Below, piece by piece: positions 38,565-48,759 of a DNA stretch of 48,955 bases. Position numbers and translations under genes: made by a program. The notes under the pieces were generated by a model. That model did no database searches and was not told where the DNA came from. It saw only the letters and a program-made list of their open reading frames with translations. Source of the stretch: Methanobacteriota archaeon (GTDB lineage: Archaea; Thermoplasmatota; Poseidoniia; MGIII; CG-Epi1); the NCBI GenBank assembly GCA_014240255.1, contig JAAZXG010000006.1:1-48955 (forward strand), written 5' to 3'. The stretch's first letter is position 1; each line of letters opens with the position of its first letter.

Positions 38565-39477
38565 TAATAAATCTCAAAATCCGGTATTTCAAACATTTGG
38601 TTATGGTTTGTTAATGGGTATCGCAGATTCAGTCCCGGGGGTTAGTGGAGGTACGATTGCTTTGATCATAGGTATATATCACAAATTAATCAAGTCATTA
38701 TCTTTTTTTATCAATTTTTTCAAAGAAGGGTTTCCATCAAAATCTTATAATACTTTTCTAAAGGCGGTATATTTTTTATTACCTCTAGGTTTTGGAATTA
38801 TTTCTTCTTATTATTTAGTTACTAGAATATTAGTAGGTCCTGATGAATCACCAGGATTCTTGAGGCAAAGTTCAACAGCTCCTTACATTTATGCTTTTTT
38901 TTTCGGATTAGTTCTTATTAGTATTAAGGAACCATGGAAGGCCGTTTCTTCCCCCTCTTTTAAGAATTATTTTCTTTTGTTTTTAGGAGCCTTTTTAATT
39001 TATCTCTATACTGCATTTCCTTCAAGCTACAGCGACAGTAATTTTATGTTGGTAATTTGTGGAGCTTTAGCCCTTACTGCAATGTTATTACCAGGAATCA
39101 GTGGGGCTCTTGTTCTTCTAGCATTAGGGCAATATACTCACATAGCAAATTCAGTACATAATTTTGACTTGGAACCTTTAATATTTTTTCTCTTCGGTGG
39201 TGTTTTAGGCCTCATAACTTTTGTTCCGCTAATGAATTTTTTTCTAAATAATTATAATGAATACACTTTATCAATTTTGGCAGGTCTAATGCTTGGTTCG
39301 TTAATAACTTTATGGCCTTGGAAGAATAATTATGATGGTGAGGGTCTATCTCCAAATTTGGGTTTTAGGGAAATCCTTGATAATTTCGAGGTGTTAGAAT
39401 TGGTTTTCACTCTATTTATATTTATTTTAGGTTTGTCATCATCTTACGTATTAAAACATTACTTATCGGATAATTGA
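38545..39477 (+). CDS. DUF368 family membrane protein (candidate polyprenyl-phosphate translocase)
   Basis: 'GIADSVPGVSGGTIALIIGIYHKLI' and second half 'LLPGISGALVLLALGQY'. Confidence 0.87.
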   Translation: MEKKMDNNKSQNPVFQTFGYGLLMGIADSVPGVSGGTIALIIGIYHKLIKSLSFFINFFKEGFPSKSYNTFLKAVYFLLPLGFGIISSYYLVTRILVGPDESPGFLRQSSTAPYIYAFFFGLVLISIKEPWKAVSSPSFKNYFLLFLGAFLIYLYTAFPSSYSDSNFMLVICGALALTAMLLPGISGALVLLALGQYTHIANSVHNFDLEPLIFFLFGGVLGLITFVPLMNFFLNNYNEYTLSILAGLMLGSLITLWPWKNNYDGEGLSPNLGFREILDNFEVLELVFTLFIFILGLSSSYVLKHYLSDN

Positions 39478-39528
39478 GCTTAAATGAGTGTAAGAGCTTT
39501 TAAGAAACCCCTCTTGTGAAGGCAATAT

Positions 39529-40893
39529 ATGCGGGTACTGATTGCTGGTGCTGGTGAAGTTGGATTTCGTGTTGCACGTGATCTAGTTTATCGAGGTCAT
39601 GAAGTAACAGTAGTAGATTCAAATTCAGCTGCGGTTCAAAGAGCTCAAACTCTTGACGTCCAAGTATTCAAGGGAAGTGCAGCTTCTGCCAAATTATTAT
39701 TTGAAGAAGCTTCAATCGAAGAAGTAGATTTATTTATTGGTGTTACTGGAAATGATATAGTAAACATCACAGGTTGCTCTATTGCTAAAAAAACCGGATG
39801 TAAAACTATAGCTCGTATTAACAATCCCGAATTGACTGAGATGCCAGAAGGCCATGAACTTCAGCAATTATTTGGAGTTGACGCATACGTTTCACCAGAT
39901 GAGTTAGCTATGCACCGAATTTGGCAAATATTATCGAGACCTGCCCTTACTCGTTTAGAGCATTTTTCAGTAGGAAAACTTCGAATTCTTGAAGTTAGAT
40001 TAAGTGATAGTTCACCGTCAATTGGGCGCCCACTTGGAAATATCAATTTGCCACCGCATTGCCGTATAGTTCTGATAGCCCGTGAAGAAGGCGTGATAAT
40101 TCCAAGAGATAATGATACTTTAATGCCTAGAGATAGAATATTGATATTATTAAGTGAGTATAGTGAATTAGATGATTTATCTGATGCTTTAGGAATTCCC
40201 AAAGAAATAACTGATGAAAGGAATATTAAACGTATTATGATTGCAGGGACAAGCCGAATAGCAATTCGTTTAGCTGAACAAGTTTCTAAGAGATATAAAG
40301 ATGTAGATATTTATATTGCAGAACCAGATAAAGAAATGGCAGATTTAGCAAGTGCACAATTACCTGAAGAAGTTAGGGTTCTTGTGGGATCTTCTACAGA
40401 TAGGCATTTTCTAAGAGAAGAAGGAATTAGATATGAGGATTTGTTTGTTGCAGCTACAGATCGCGAAGACTTAAATGTTTTGAGTTGTTTATTGGCCAAA
40501 AAAGAAGGAGCTAAACGTACTGTAGCCTTAGTTTATCAAACTGAATTAGAGTATGTTGTTCAGGATACTGGCATTGATACATTAATTAATCCCAAAAGAG
40601 TTACAGTAAATGCTATAGTTAACAGGGCAACATCAACTGATGAAATTGAAGGTATGGAGGAATTAGAGGGGGGGGATGCTTCAGTTCGAGAATTCCTTAT
40701 CAAAAATAAAAATGGAAAGACAGGAAAGAAGCTATCCAGTCTTAATTTGCCCGATGACACATTAATAGCTATGATTAATCGAGATGGTGAAGCGATTTTC
40801 CCTGATGCTGAATCTGTTATCAAAGAAAATGATCATGTTTTAGTATTTACTCTTAAGAATAAACTTCCTGAGGTGGAAAACTTTTTCCATTAA
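39529..40893 (+). CDS. trkA: Trk potassium uptake system NAD-binding protein TrkA
   Basis: Two RCK_N domains 'MRVLIAGAGEVGFRVARDLVYRGHEVTVVDSN', 'RIMIAGTSRIAIRLAEQVSKRY' and RCK_C. Confidence 0.93.
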   Translation: MRVLIAGAGEVGFRVARDLVYRGHEVTVVDSNSAAVQRAQTLDVQVFKGSAASAKLLFEEASIEEVDLFIGVTGNDIVNITGCSIAKKTGCKTIARINNPELTEMPEGHELQQLFGVDAYVSPDELAMHRIWQILSRPALTRLEHFSVGKLRILEVRLSDSSPSIGRPLGNINLPPHCRIVLIAREEGVIIPRDNDTLMPRDRILILLSEYSELDDLSDALGIPKEITDERNIKRIMIAGTSRIAIRLAEQVSKRYKDVDIYIAEPDKEMADLASAQLPEEVRVLVGSSTDRHFLREEGIRYEDLFVAATDREDLNVLSCLLAKKEGAKRTVALVYQTELEYVVQDTGIDTLINPKRVTVNAIVNRATSTDEIEGMEELEGGDASVREFLIKNKNGKTGKKLSSLNLPDDTLIAMINRDGEAIFPDAESVIKENDHVLVFTLKNKLPEVENFFH

Positions 40894-40896
40894 TAG

Positions 40897-42474
40897 ATGA
40901 GATTAAAACTCATTCTAAGTCTTACAGGTACAATTTTAGCCTTTTTTGGTTTAAATTTCATTGTACCAATAATAGTTGGATTGTACATGGGAGAAGAATA
41001 TCTAGATATATTTTGGATGTTTGGCATCCCAATGATTATGTCTTTGTCTTTAGGGACTTTTTTACATTATTATTTTTATTCAGAACCAGATATTAGAAAT
41101 CGAGAAGCTTTTTTGCTTGTAACTGTTATTTGGATTTTAATGGTAATTGTAGGCTCTCTACCATTTATTGCTTCCGAAAGATTAGAACTAATGTCTTATG
41201 AAATAGGAATTGCTGGTGCTGTTTTTGAATCAATGTCCGGACTTTCTACTACTGGGGCTACAGTTTTTGATTTAGAGAGTAGTAATCCTGTAAATATTTC
41301 GCAATATAATCAAGGATATTTTGATGCACCTAAGTCTCTTCTTCTTTGGCGTTCACAAACACAATGGTTAGGAGGCATGGGGATTATTGTTCTTGCAACT
41401 ATAGTGTTTTCACGACTATTTGGAGGAGGTATTCAGGTTCTTCAAGCAGAGATGCCCGGTACTGGAATAACTCGATTAAAACCGCAAATGGCACAAACAG
41501 CTCGCCTCTTATGGAGCATATATTTTTTTATGACTTTAGTTGAAATTTTGTTATTGTTTATTCTATCAGACATGCCTTTGTATGATGCGATTTGTAATTC
41601 TTTTTCCACAGTTTCCACAGGAGGTTTTTCTCCTCAACGAGATTCGATTGGTTCTTATGATAGTTCTTTAGCCATAGGTATTGTTACATTTTTCATGTTG
41701 ATTTCAGGTATCAATTTTGTTATATTATACTATTTATTTAACAATTTATTTGATTTTTCAAAAAAGTTATCAGAGAGAATTAAACGGTCGTTTAAGCTTT
41801 TAAGAGAAAATGATGAGCTAAGTTTTTATATGTCGATGGTGCTATTTTCCCTATCTCTAATTTTTGTTAATTTAATTTTAAACACAGATAATACAAGTAG
41901 CAATTTTTCTAATTTTCTTCATGCTTCTTTTCAAACAGTTTCACTGTTAACAGGTACTGGTTTTACTACGACAAATTACATGAGTTGGCCACAAATGTCA
42001 ATCTTTGTTTTGTTACTTGCTATGTTTATGGGAGGTTGTGCAGGTTCAACTACAGGTGGAATTAAAATGGTTAGAATTATGCTTCTTTTCAAAGCTTTGA
42101 AAAGGGAATTAATTTTGGTGATACACCCTCGTGCAGTCATTAAACTTAGAATTGGAGACAAAGTTTTAGATGAGGGTTTATTCCGTAATGTTGGAGTCTT
42201 TTTCTTTATTTTTATTATATTATTTTTGTTAGGGGCTTTAGTTACATTATATTTGGAAGGAAATAATACAAATATAGGTGTAATTGATGGAATATCAATA
42301 TCACTTTCATGTTTAGCCAATATAGGGCCTGGAATAGGCGTTATTGGACCAACTGAGACCTATGGTGCTTTTGGAGATCCTACTCTTTTATTTTTATCTT
42401 TCTTGATGATGCTTGGACGTTTGGAGATAATTACAGTATTATTATTATTTTTTCCAGATACTTATAGAGACTAG
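40897..42474 (+). CDS. trkH: Trk potassium uptake system permease TrkH
   Basis: 'FESMSGLSTTGATVF', 'NSFSTVSTGGFSPQ', 'FLMFMGGCAGSTTGGIK'-type filter loops. Confidence 0.92.
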   Translation: MRLKLILSLTGTILAFFGLNFIVPIIVGLYMGEEYLDIFWMFGIPMIMSLSLGTFLHYYFYSEPDIRNREAFLLVTVIWILMVIVGSLPFIASERLELMSYEIGIAGAVFESMSGLSTTGATVFDLESSNPVNISQYNQGYFDAPKSLLLWRSQTQWLGGMGIIVLATIVFSRLFGGGIQVLQAEMPGTGITRLKPQMAQTARLLWSIYFFMTLVEILLLFILSDMPLYDAICNSFSTVSTGGFSPQRDSIGSYDSSLAIGIVTFFMLISGINFVILYYLFNNLFDFSKKLSERIKRSFKLLRENDELSFYMSMVLFSLSLIFVNLILNTDNTSSNFSNFLHASFQTVSLLTGTGFTTTNYMSWPQMSIFVLLLAMFMGGCAGSTTGGIKMVRIMLLFKALKRELILVIHPRAVIKLRIGDKVLDEGLFRNVGVFFFIFIILFLLGALVTLYLEGNNTNIGVIDGISISLSCLANIGPGIGVIGPTETYGAFGDPTLLFLSFLMMLGRLEIITVLLLFFPDTYRD

Positions 42475-42513
42475 AGCGCAACTTGTTTAGGCTATCTCTT
42501 GCGTAGCTAAATT

Positions 42514-42945
42514 ATGTCCAAGGAAGAGAATACGACTCCAGAGATACCGGCTTTTGTGAAAAAGTATATTCCTGGAGTTAAGCGAGGCTTAGCATGGGCA
42601 AAATATGGGAAAGAGAAAGGCGAAGGTACGGCTATTAAGGCTGCAGCTTTTCAAGATTCAAGAGATGAAGGTTTCCAAGCAGCTTTAGCAGCATCTTCTG
42701 AAACTTCCGCAGACGATATTTTCCAAAGTGCAAGTAAAGAAATGTGGGCTGTGGCAAATGTATATACTGAAAAAGCAAAAGAGTTAGCTATGAAAATCAA
42801 TAATCAAAAAAATAAAGATGAAAGAGAAAATGCACTTAGTATAGCTCGAATCGCAGCTCGTAAAGCTGGTTTACATGCCGCCGTTGCAGCAGGATGGGAA
42901 AAAGGTTGGAAAGAAGGTATTGAGAAAAACAATCCAAAAAATTAA
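42514..42945 (+). CDS. Hypothetical alanine-rich helical protein
   Basis: Intact 143-aa ORF with 'SIARIAARKAGLHAAVAAGWEKGWKEG'. Confidence 0.6.
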   Translation: MSKEENTTPEIPAFVKKYIPGVKRGLAWAKYGKEKGEGTAIKAAAFQDSRDEGFQAALAASSETSADDIFQSASKEMWAVANVYTEKAKELAMKINNQKNKDERENALSIARIAARKAGLHAAVAAGWEKGWKEGIEKNNPKN

Positions 42946-44222
42946 ATTAATCTTAATTGAGTACTACTAATATAATTTCCAGATTTAGTTAATTCTATGC
43001 TTATGTCTGAAAGAAATGCATCTTCTGCAAATAATTCATCAATTTGATTTTGGTCAATAGCCATGCTTATGAATTTAGTTCGTCCCTGTCTACCTAAACT
43101 AACAATTTTAGCATTAATCATTCCTTGCATGTCCAATTCTGAAATAATATGGCCAACTCTTCTTTGACTCAAGGAATCAAGGCTGAAATGTTTACAAATT
43201 TGCATATATGTACTATAAACTTCTCCAGTAGTTTGGTGACCGTCTTTTCTTTTACCTTGATTTAACACGACTCCTGCCAAAGTGGCTTTGTACTGAATGG
43301 GTAATGTTGAAACAATACTACGGACTTGGTCTATTTCCATAATATTTTGAGCCTTATTAACATATTTCACAGTAACTATTTCACAATCATCACGTTCAGC
43401 TAGTTCTGCAGAGATACGTAGTAAGTCTAATGCCTTTCTTGCATCTCCATGTTGCTGTGCAGCTTTGCTAGCGCAATATGTTAGAACCATAGGGTCAACG
43501 ACATTGTCATGAAATGCGATTTGAGCTCTCTGAGATAGTATTTCTTCAATTTGGATTGCATTATATGGTGCAAATGTTAATGATTCTTCTCCCAACCTTG
43601 ATTTAACTCGTGGATCTAACCATGTAGTGAATTTACTATCATTAGAAATTCCAATAAATGATATTTTAGAATTACTTAAATCCGAATTTAAACCTGTAAG
43701 GTGGTAAAGAATATCATCACCTTTCTTATTTACTAATGCATCAATTTCATCAAGTATGACGATTGCAATTCCACCATTGTCATCAGCTTTTTGTTTTAGT
43801 GCTTCATAAACTTTGTCAATTCTCCAACCTGCATTAGGTACTATAGTATCCCATTCACTTGAATATGTTTTCCCAATATTTGTTAAAACACCGTATGGCG
43901 TATTGGTTTGTTTACAATTAATATAAGCTGTATGAATTTGCTTATTTTCATTTCCAGCTTTTTCTATAATCTGCTCGCAAATAAATTTTGCAACTGCAGT
44001 TTTACCAGTCCCTGTCTGGCCATATATTAAGATGTTAGATGGCCGCGCACCATACAATGCAGGTTTCAATATGTTTGCAAAACCCTTAATTTCATTATCT
44101 CGGTGTGGGAAATAAGAAGGTATAAATGTTGTTGAAAGTGCTTCTCTGTTCTTAAAAATCCTCTCTTTTTTCATGATGCTATCGAAAACGTTGCGACTTC
44201 CAGTATTCCGTACTTTTTTCAT
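42942..44222 (-). CDS. cdc6: Orc1/Cdc6 family replication initiator
   Basis: 'NILIYGQTGTGKTAVAKFI', 'IAIVILDEIDALVNKKGDDILYHL', 'ISNDSKF', C-terminal winged helix. Confidence 0.93.
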   Translation of the reverse strand: MKKVRNTGSRNVFDSIMKKERIFKNREALSTTFIPSYFPHRDNEIKGFANILKPALYGARPSNILIYGQTGTGKTAVAKFICEQIIEKAGNENKQIHTAYINCKQTNTPYGVLTNIGKTYSSEWDTIVPNAGWRIDKVYEALKQKADDNGGIAIVILDEIDALVNKKGDDILYHLTGLNSDLSNSKISFIGISNDSKFTTWLDPRVKSRLGEESLTFAPYNAIQIEEILSQRAQIAFHDNVVDPMVLTYCASKAAQQHGDARKALDLLRISAELAERDDCEIVTVKYVNKAQNIMEIDQVRSIVSTLPIQYKATLAGVVLNQGKRKDGHQTTGEVYSTYMQICKHFSLDSLSQRRVGHIISELDMQGMINAKIVSLGRQGRTKFISMAIDQNQIDELFAEDAFLSDISIELTKSGNYISSTQLRLI

Positions 44223-44399
44223 TAATAATAACTCTACTACTAGCAGGGCCTTGGGTATAGCCTAGTAGGTATAAACTAAACGGGGGCTACTCATTTTTCG
44301 TTTGCTTTTTAAAGGCCAATTTAACAAGCATCATTTAATAAAATATAATCTTTTTTAATTTACAAAAAGTGTTTTGTTCTCCCTCTAATTGCCCTAAAC
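44223..44399. other. Candidate replication origin (intergenic, cdc6/polD1 divergent)
   Basis: Inverted repeat ctactag(44237-44243)/ctagtag(44262-44268), AAACTAAACGGGGG G-tract, and AT-rich tract near 44326-44370. Confidence 0.45.
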
Positions 44400-45830
44400 T
44401 TGGTAGTTAAAGAAAAGGAAATCATTGACTGGCTCTCCGAACGTAAATTGATGCCTTCCCCTGAATTGATAACGCATATTTCTAATCATCCTGATGGTTT
44501 AGTTTTACTTGAGAAATCAGTTGCATCAATCGATGGTCCCAAACTTTTTTTGAGTGTATCCGACTTGCTGATTGAGGACAATCCGGAACCCCCTAAACCG
44601 ATAAGCCGTCCCAAAGTAGCAAACATTCCTCCTGTAATAATTGAAAGACAAATAGACAAGAGCATGGCCGATGGGAAATTACAAAGTTTTGTTTCATTAT
44701 TTAATGATCGTTTTACTACACTATCACGCCTAGTTAGAAGAAATCCTTCTATGAGAGGTGCTGGACCATTATCTGTTTTAAATCCAGATGAAGAGAATCA
44801 AGCGATTGGTATGATTGCCGAAATTCAAACCTTTCCAAATGGTCGGACTAAAGTTGTTATTGAAGATAAGGATAACAGAATTAATATAATGCTTAAAGAG
44901 GAAGAAGGCAATCCTCTTAATTTGTTAAATGATGAAGTTATTGGCGTATCTGGTAAGTTGAATCGTCAAGGAAATTTGCTATATGTAAATTCTCCAATTG
45001 TTCGCCCACATTTGGGTCGCTATCGTGAGGCAGCACGTTCTGAAGAACCATATATTGCACTTTTTATCTCAGATATTCATCTTGGAAGTGGGACATTTAA
45101 AGAGAATGAATGGAATAAATTTGTTTCATGGTTAAATGGTGAAGTTGATTATCATAAAGAATGGATTCCTAATCCCGGTTATCTTGTAATAGCAGGCGAT
45201 GCAGTTGATGGAATAGATTCTTATCCAGGTCAAGAAGATGATTTGTCTATAACTGATGTTTGGGAGCAATATTCTACTCTCTCTAAATCTATTTCTAAAA
45301 TACCAAATACGATTCAAACAGTAATAATGCCTGGAAATCATGATGCAGTTCGTTTGATGGAACCACAATTGCCGCTACCTGATAGAGTCATAAAAGATTT
45401 TGGAGATAATCTTACATTTACTGCAAACCCAGTGTTATTGAATTTAGCTGGTGTTCAAGTCCTTTGTTATCATGGTAAATCTTTAGATGATTTAGTTAGC
45501 CTTCGTGATTTGACATATGAGGATCCTATGTCTATGATGAAAGAATTACTTAACCGAAGACATATGGCTCCAATATATGGGGCAAAAACTCCCCTAGCTC
45601 CTGAAAAACAAGATCATATGTTAATCCGTGATGTTCCAGATATTTTTGTGACTGGCCATGTTCATTCATTTGGTATCGAAAGATATAATGGAGTTCTAAT
45701 GTTGAATCCGGGTACTTGGCAAGCACAAACAGACTATCAAAAGATGATGGGTTTTCAACCTCAGCCATGTAGAGCAGTTGCAGTTAATCTACAAACATTT
45801 GATACTCAAGTATTGGATTTTAATTTTTAA
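44400..45830 (+). CDS. polB: DNA polymerase D (II) small subunit DP1
   Basis: OB fold plus calcineurin-like phosphatase: 'LFISDIHLGSGTF', 'LVIAGDAVDG', 'VIMPGNHDAVR', 'VTGHVHSFG'; TTG start. Confidence 0.93.
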   Translation: MVVKEKEIIDWLSERKLMPSPELITHISNHPDGLVLLEKSVASIDGPKLFLSVSDLLIEDNPEPPKPISRPKVANIPPVIIERQIDKSMADGKLQSFVSLFNDRFTTLSRLVRRNPSMRGAGPLSVLNPDEENQAIGMIAEIQTFPNGRTKVVIEDKDNRINIMLKEEEGNPLNLLNDEVIGVSGKLNRQGNLLYVNSPIVRPHLGRYREAARSEEPYIALFISDIHLGSGTFKENEWNKFVSWLNGEVDYHKEWIPNPGYLVIAGDAVDGIDSYPGQEDDLSITDVWEQYSTLSKSISKIPNTIQTVIMPGNHDAVRLMEPQLPLPDRVIKDFGDNLTFTANPVLLNLAGVQVLCYHGKSLDDLVSLRDLTYEDPMSMMKELLNRRHMAPIYGAKTPLAPEKQDHMLIRDVPDIFVTGHVHSFGIERYNGVLMLNPGTWQAQTDYQKMMGFQPQPCRAVAVNLQTFDTQVLDFNF

Positions 45831-45873
45831 CTAACTCAGTTTATAAATATTCATAGTTATAGTAAAATTATAC

Positions 45874-46275
45874 ATGCGCAATCCCAACAATGCATTTCAT
45901 TTAGCAATTCCATGTAAAGATTTAGATGAAACTGTTGATTTTTATGAGACTAAATTAGGTTGTGAACTTCGCCGTAAATATGAAGATCGGGCTACTTTTT
46001 TCTTTTTTGGAGATCAATTGGTATGTCATCTTTCTCCAGATAAGATAGATTTAGATCCTAATCCATATCCTAGACATTTTGGAATAACTTTTTCAAATAA
46101 AGACGAGTTTGATTCATTTGTAAAATATTTAGAGTCGAAAGAAGTCCAATTCTTGAAACCAATTACTACACGTTTTGAAGGGATGCCTGAAGTACACTCC
46201 ACTTTTTTCTTGAAAGATCCTTCAAATAATATTCTAGAGTTTAAATTTTACCCGAATAAGGAGATGATGTATTAG
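45874..46275 (+). CDS. VOC (glyoxalase/bleomycin resistance) family protein
   Basis: 'HLAIPCKDLDETVDFYETKLGCEL', 'FFLKDPSNNILEFK'. Confidence 0.9.
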   Translation: MRNPNNAFHLAIPCKDLDETVDFYETKLGCELRRKYEDRATFFFFGDQLVCHLSPDKIDLDPNPYPRHFGITFSNKDEFDSFVKYLESKEVQFLKPITTRFEGMPEVHSTFFLKDPSNNILEFKFYPNKEMMY

Positions 46276-46277
46276 CT

Positions 46278-47333
46278 ATGTCTAAAATAAAAGTAATAAT
46301 TACTGGAGCTGGCGGCGGTGGCGCTAATAATATAATTTCAACTATTAAAGAGAGAGATAAGTATACTTTGATTGGATTTGATATTTCTAAATTTAAGGTA
46401 GCTAGAGCTGATGTTGATTTAGGTTTTGTAGTGCCTCCAGCTTCTTCACCCAATTATGAGGCAGAGATCATTAAAATTATTAAAGATATAAAGCCTGATT
46501 TGATAATTCCCACTAATGATCCTGAGGTTGAAAAATTATCAGAAATTAGAGATAATATAGGAACTGAGTTATTTTTCCCAGATCATAAGTCAGTAGCCCT
46601 TTGTTTGAATAAATGGAATTTCCATAATTTTGCAATAAAGCATGATATCCGTGTTGCTGAAACATATCATGTTGAAAAAATAGAAGATGTTGATAGAATT
46701 TTTTCAAATTTCAAATCAGATTTACTTTGGTGTAGGGCCATAAAAGGTGCCGGTTCTAAAGGGGCTACAAAAGTTAAGGATCCAGAACAAGCAAAATGGT
46801 GGATAAAATATTGGAATGAGATGAGAGGTATGGAAATTTCAGATTTTACAATATCTGAGTTTTTACCAGGTCGTGATTTTGCTTGTCAAAGTACATGGCA
46901 AAATGGTAAACTAATTTTGATGAAAGCAGCGGAACGCCTTTCTTACATCGAAGCTGCTTCACGCCCAAGTAATATGTCCTCTTCACCTGAGCTAGCTAAG
47001 ACAGTTTATGATGAAAAATTGTTTGACTTTTGTGTGGATGTTATTAATAAATTATCTGATGGTAATGCTCATGGTAATTACGACATTGATATAAAAATGA
47101 ATTCTAAAGAACAATTTTGTGTCACTGAAATAAATATAGGTCGTTTTTTTATGATTACTAACTTATTTAATTTATCTGGAAATCATTCAATGATAGATAC
47201 TTATCTTAAACTTGCAACTGGTCAAAACTTAGACATCTCAACCCCTTTTGATTTCTCAGAAAAATACTTAATTCGTTCTTTGGATACCTTACCGACGGTT
47301 CTATCTTTAGACGAAATAACTAGTCGTCTTTAG
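46278..47333 (+). CDS. ATP-grasp domain protein (carbamoyl-phosphate synthase large-chain-like)
   Basis: 'KVIITGAGGGGANNIISTIK', 'LIIPTNDPEVEKLSE', 'DLLWCRAIKGAGSKGATKV', 'ITEINIGRF'-like metal site. Confidence 0.82.
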   Translation: MSKIKVIITGAGGGGANNIISTIKERDKYTLIGFDISKFKVARADVDLGFVVPPASSPNYEAEIIKIIKDIKPDLIIPTNDPEVEKLSEIRDNIGTELFFPDHKSVALCLNKWNFHNFAIKHDIRVAETYHVEKIEDVDRIFSNFKSDLLWCRAIKGAGSKGATKVKDPEQAKWWIKYWNEMRGMEISDFTISEFLPGRDFACQSTWQNGKLILMKAAERLSYIEAASRPSNMSSSPELAKTVYDEKLFDFCVDVINKLSDGNAHGNYDIDIKMNSKEQFCVTEINIGRFFMITNLFNLSGNHSMIDTYLKLATGQNLDISTPFDFSEKYLIRSLDTLPTVLSLDEITSRL

Positions 47334-48570
47334 ATTTATTTTTTTTTACGAATTTATACAATGAGCCGATTCTATCTTCACAAAAGTCCCAATTGTGTTT
47401 TTTCTCAGCCAATCTCCGTGCTCGTCTTCCCATATCATTGCATAAAGTTTCATCAAACATCATTTTCATAATTACTGCTTTTAGACGATCCCATTTTCCC
47501 CATTCAAAAGTTAAACCAATCTCTTCTCTCTCTACCATTTGTCCCATTAGTAATTCTTTACAAGTTATAATTGGCACGCCTGCCGCCATAGCCTCGAATA
47601 ATTTGTTTGGCGCGCTCAGTCTATTATTGATATTTGCTGGATCCAGTGCCATTAATACTGCATCACATTGAATTGTTTGTAATGGCACATTATCAGGATG
47701 GATAGGTCCTATATATTTTACATTAGGCATTTTAGCTTCTAATTTTTTCAATGTAGGAACTAAAGTTCCAAATCCCCCCACATCGAATTGAACATCTTTC
47801 ATTTTATTTACAGTAAGGGCAGTTTCAATTATACCTCTCGACGGGTGTTTTTCTAAAACTCCAATATATAGTAATCTGAATGTATTTGTTTTCTGTCTAT
47901 TCTCAATTCTCCTCATAGGATATACATCTAGTCTTTTAACATTTCCAACTCTTGTTAATCGGGAATTCATAAAATCTCTTTGAGAGAGATTCATTACTTC
48001 AAATGCTTCTTCTTCGGTTGAAGCAAATGGGGCCTTTGGTCCGAGTTTCAACATTTGTGATATTCTAGCATAGTTTGCAGGTCCTGCTGAGATAATACCA
48101 TGACAATGCTTCAATAATCTAGCTTCTAATCTATGTAACCATTTAGCAATAATGCTAGAGACGGCTCCTTCTACTAATCCCGGATAGTTTTCATGACAAT
48201 CATAAACAAGTGGTATCTCTGCTATTTTAGAGGTAAAAACACCACCAATTAAGGTATCTAAATCATGATAATGAAGTATGATATCTTTTTCAATTTTCTG
48301 AAATGCTAAAATCTGCCAAGTAGTCCATGCCAAAAATTTTGGTAGTTTTTTTGCAAAAACAGCGGCATTATTGAGAGGGCATTCTTCTTGATATCTCCAT
48401 ATAGTTCCCCACTCAGTAGCAGTTGTCATCTCATTTTTCCCAGTTCTATCCCATGCTAGAAGTATTACTCGGTGTCCTTGTTTCGATAAAGTTTTTGCAG
48501 TATCTGAAACTACAGGTTCAGCAAAACCGCCTGTTGTCAAGCGTGTTCGAACCATAATTACTAGAGACAT
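47320..48570 (-). CDS. Glycosyltransferase (GT4-like)
   Basis: 'VSDTAKTLSKQGHRVILLAWDRTGK', 'HYHDLDTLIGG', 'LFEAMAAGVPIITC'. Confidence 0.87.
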   Translation of the reverse strand: MSLVIMVRTRLTTGGFAEPVVSDTAKTLSKQGHRVILLAWDRTGKNEMTTATEWGTIWRYQEECPLNNAAVFAKKLPKFLAWTTWQILAFQKIEKDIILHYHDLDTLIGGVFTSKIAEIPLVYDCHENYPGLVEGAVSSIIAKWLHRLEARLLKHCHGIISAGPANYARISQMLKLGPKAPFASTEEEAFEVMNLSQRDFMNSRLTRVGNVKRLDVYPMRRIENRQKTNTFRLLYIGVLEKHPSRGIIETALTVNKMKDVQFDVGGFGTLVPTLKKLEAKMPNVKYIGPIHPDNVPLQTIQCDAVLMALDPANINNRLSAPNKLFEAMAAGVPIITCKELLMGQMVEREEIGLTFEWGKWDRLKAVIMKMMFDETLCNDMGRRARRLAEKKHNWDFCEDRIGSLYKFVKKNKSKDD

Positions 48571-48653
48571 TATATCTTAAGGAAACGATGCATAAATACA
48601 ATCTTTGTTCATCACAGAACTTTTAAACCATACCTCAGTCAGCACCCTTCAGT

Positions 48654-48730
48654 GCCGCTGTAGCTCAGTAGGTCAGAGCATCCGGCTGTTAACCGGACGG
48701 TCATCGGTTCGAATCCGATCAGCGGCGCCA
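48654..48730 (+). tRNA. tRNA-Asn(GTT), encoded CCA
   Basis: GCCGCTG/CAGCGGC acceptor, GCTC/GAGC, TCCGG-CTGTTAA-CCGGA, ATCGG-TTCGAAT-CCGAT, G73, CCA. Confidence 0.96.
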
Positions 48731-48733
48731 CTG

Positions 48734-48759
48734 GGGCCCGTAGCTTAGTCTGGTGGAGC
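48734..48759 (+). pseudogene. tRNA 5' half only (acceptor 5' strand + D arm)
   Basis: GGGCCCG-TA-GCTT-AGTCTGGTG-GAGC, then no anticodon or T arm on this strand. Confidence 0.75.

Noticed and set aside
40670-40677. G8 homopolymer in trkA as possible frameshift
   Set aside because: Reading frame continues into a normal RCK_C domain.
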